The notes beneath the pieces were generated by a model. That model worked only from the letters and a program-made list of their open reading frames with translations, made no database searches and was not told the origin of the DNA. This document shows, piece by piece, positions 43,116-44,178 of a stretch of DNA of 44,178 bases. Position 1 is the stretch's first letter; each line of letters begins with the position of its first letter. This DNA comes from Vibrio hepatarius (lineage in GTDB: Bacteria > Pseudomonadota > Gammaproteobacteria > Enterobacterales > Vibrionaceae): assembly GCF_011806575.1 (NCBI RefSeq), contig NZ_JAATOO010000030.1:1-44178 (forward strand), in the 5' to 3' direction. Both the position numbers and the translations under genes were made by a program.

Positions 43116-44178
43116 GAATATATCTCCTTTAAAGCAGCAACGACTTTGCTCATACCCGCACTGTTGGCGCCTTTGACCAGAAGTGTTTGAGGCTCTTGGC
43201 GTTGAGTCAATTGCTGCTTAACAAACTCAATCATACTGTCATGAGTATCAAAATGCTTACCCTCGCATACGTCGCTGATCGCTTTAGCATCAGCGCCATA
43301 GGTAAGCACGTGTTCAAAATTGAATGGGGCAGCATGTTCCCCGACTTGGCGGTGAAGTGCAAGACTTTCATCGCCCAACTCAGCCATATTACCTAAAATT
43401 AACCAACGAACGCCTTTGAAACCGTTCAACAGATCTGCGGCGGCTTTCATCGCCGGCACGCTAGCGTTGTAACTATCATCGATCAATTTGATGTTTTCGC
43501 TCAGGGAGACCGTTTCTACCCGACCTTTCACTTTGGCCAAGTTCGCTAACCCAAGTTGAATCATCTCTGTGGTCGCACCCAATTCTAACGCCAGCGCGGT
43601 TGCCGCCAGAGCATTAGAAACATTGTGAACACCGATAATGCCTAACTTAACCGCGAACTCGTTATCTTGGGTCACTAGTACAAACGAAGCTTCACCATTC
43701 TCGTTCAACTGAATCTCGCGAGCAGAAAAGTCCGCTTGCTTTGCGTTCACCGAAAAGGTTTTAACCTGTTTATCAGCCAGAACTGGTTGCCAGTAGTCCC
43801 CGCCGTTACTGTCCAAGTTAACCACCGCTACTGAGCCCGGTTTTAATCCTTGGTAGATTTCACCCTTCGCTTGCTTAACGCCATCTATCGAGCCAAATCC
43901 TTCTAAGTGCGCGGCTGCAACGTTGTTGACCAAAGCGACATCCGGTTTGACCAATTGCGTGGTATAAGCGATTTCACCAATGTGATTCGCACCCAGTTCG
44001 ATCACCGCAAAGTCGTCTTCCGGAGTCGAACGAAGCAAGGTCAGTGGCACGCCAATATCATTATTGAAGTTACCTGCGGTAAACAGTACCTGACCTTTTT
44101 GCGCCATGATACTCGCAACCATTTCTTTCACAGTGGTTTTACCGCAGCTCCCAGTAATGGCGACGGTTGGTGTCTGGC
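43112..44178 (-). CDS. murF: MurF ligase, N terminus outside window
   Basis: Mur ligase adding D-Ala-D-Ala to the UDP-MurNAc-tripeptide. The frame is open to the end of the window, so about 355 C-terminal residues are seen. The ATP loop ITGSCGKTTVKEM lies at the truncated end (about 44145-44125), followed by FNNDIGVPLTLL, ELGANHIGEI, and DDSYNASVPAM. The first roughly 100 residues lie beyond 44178. It has a 4-bp ATGA overlap with mraY, indicating coupled translation. Confidence 0.96.
   Translation of the reverse strand, partial: QTPTVAITGSCGKTTVKEMVASIMAQKGQVLFTAGNFNNDIGVPLTLLRSTPEDDFAVIELGANHIGEIAYTTQLVKPDVALVNNVAAAHLEGFGSIDGVKQAKGEIYQGLKPGSVAVVNLDSNGGDYWQPVLADKQVKTFSVNAKQADFSAREIQLNENGEASFVLVTQDNEFAVKLGIIGVHNVSNALAATALALELGATTEMIQLGLANLAKVKGRVETVSLSENIKLIDDSYNASVPAMKAAADLLNGFKGVRWLILGNMAELGDESLALHRQVGEHAAPFNFEHVLTYGADAKAISDVCEGKHFDTHDSMIEFVKQQLTQRQEPQTLLVKGANSAGMSKVVAALKEIYS

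Overview
The window looks like a core-chromosome segment of a Vibrio species (Gammaproteobacteria). Almost every gene is a recognisable housekeeping gene. The order radA / two-PilZ protein / serB / ytjB / deoDBAC / XapX gene / nupC, followed by carAB-dapB, mutT-secA-dciA-lpxC and ftsZ back through the mur genes, matches what I recall of Vibrio cholerae chromosome 1. The species cannot be fixed from sequence reading alone. No phage, integron, insertion sequence, CRISPR array, rRNA or tRNA was seen.

Layout. 1-5.9 kb: 3' part of a csdA-type cysteine desulfurase, radA, a large c-di-GMP receptor with two complete PilZ motifs (PlzC type), and serB. 6-14.9 kb: ytjB, the nucleoside-catabolism block deoC-deoA-deoB-deoD (minus strand), a XapX membrane protein, the nucleoside importer nupC, and an operon yaaA - 45-aa DUF5363 gene - TatD/YjjV nuclease. 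15-22.5 kb: a Na+/alanine-type symporter, a 700-bp AT-rich gap, small DUF3545 and hemerythrin genes, ung, nfo, grcA, and a LysR regulator that overlaps tail-to-tail with a TSUP exporter. 22.5-28.7 kb: carB, carA, dapB, mutT. 28.8-44.2 kb: secA, dciA, then the division and cell-wall cluster lpxC-ftsZ-ftsA-ftsQ-murC-murG-ftsW-murD-mraY-murF, all on the minus strand except dciA.

How the parts fit. NupC imports nucleosides that DeoD/DeoA split, and DeoB/DeoC feed the pentose into glycolysis. The nupC upstream region carries two CRP-like sites about 41.5 and 93.5 bp before the predicted start, the layout of CytR/CRP promoters such as E. coli deoP2. grcA has two FNR-like boxes 53 bp apart in the layout of E. 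coli yfiD, plus an unexplained perfect 12-bp inverted repeat around the proximal box. carA has two ArgR-box-like sequences 3 bp apart just before a TTG start. The mur/fts cluster makes lipid II and the divisome; lpxC commits to lipid A. secA is not preceded by secM; dciA, the helicase-loader family, sits between secA and lpxC instead.

No wholly new multigene system was found. The most interesting signals are non-coding: a terminator-like hairpin whose loop holds both the stop of the DUF5363 gene and the start region of tatD, an 18-bp perfect palindrome in the secA leader, a 13-bp perfect hairpin between ftsZ and lpxC, a terminator inside the deo operon, and two divergent copies of one intergenic repeat that keep a stem while changing its sequence.
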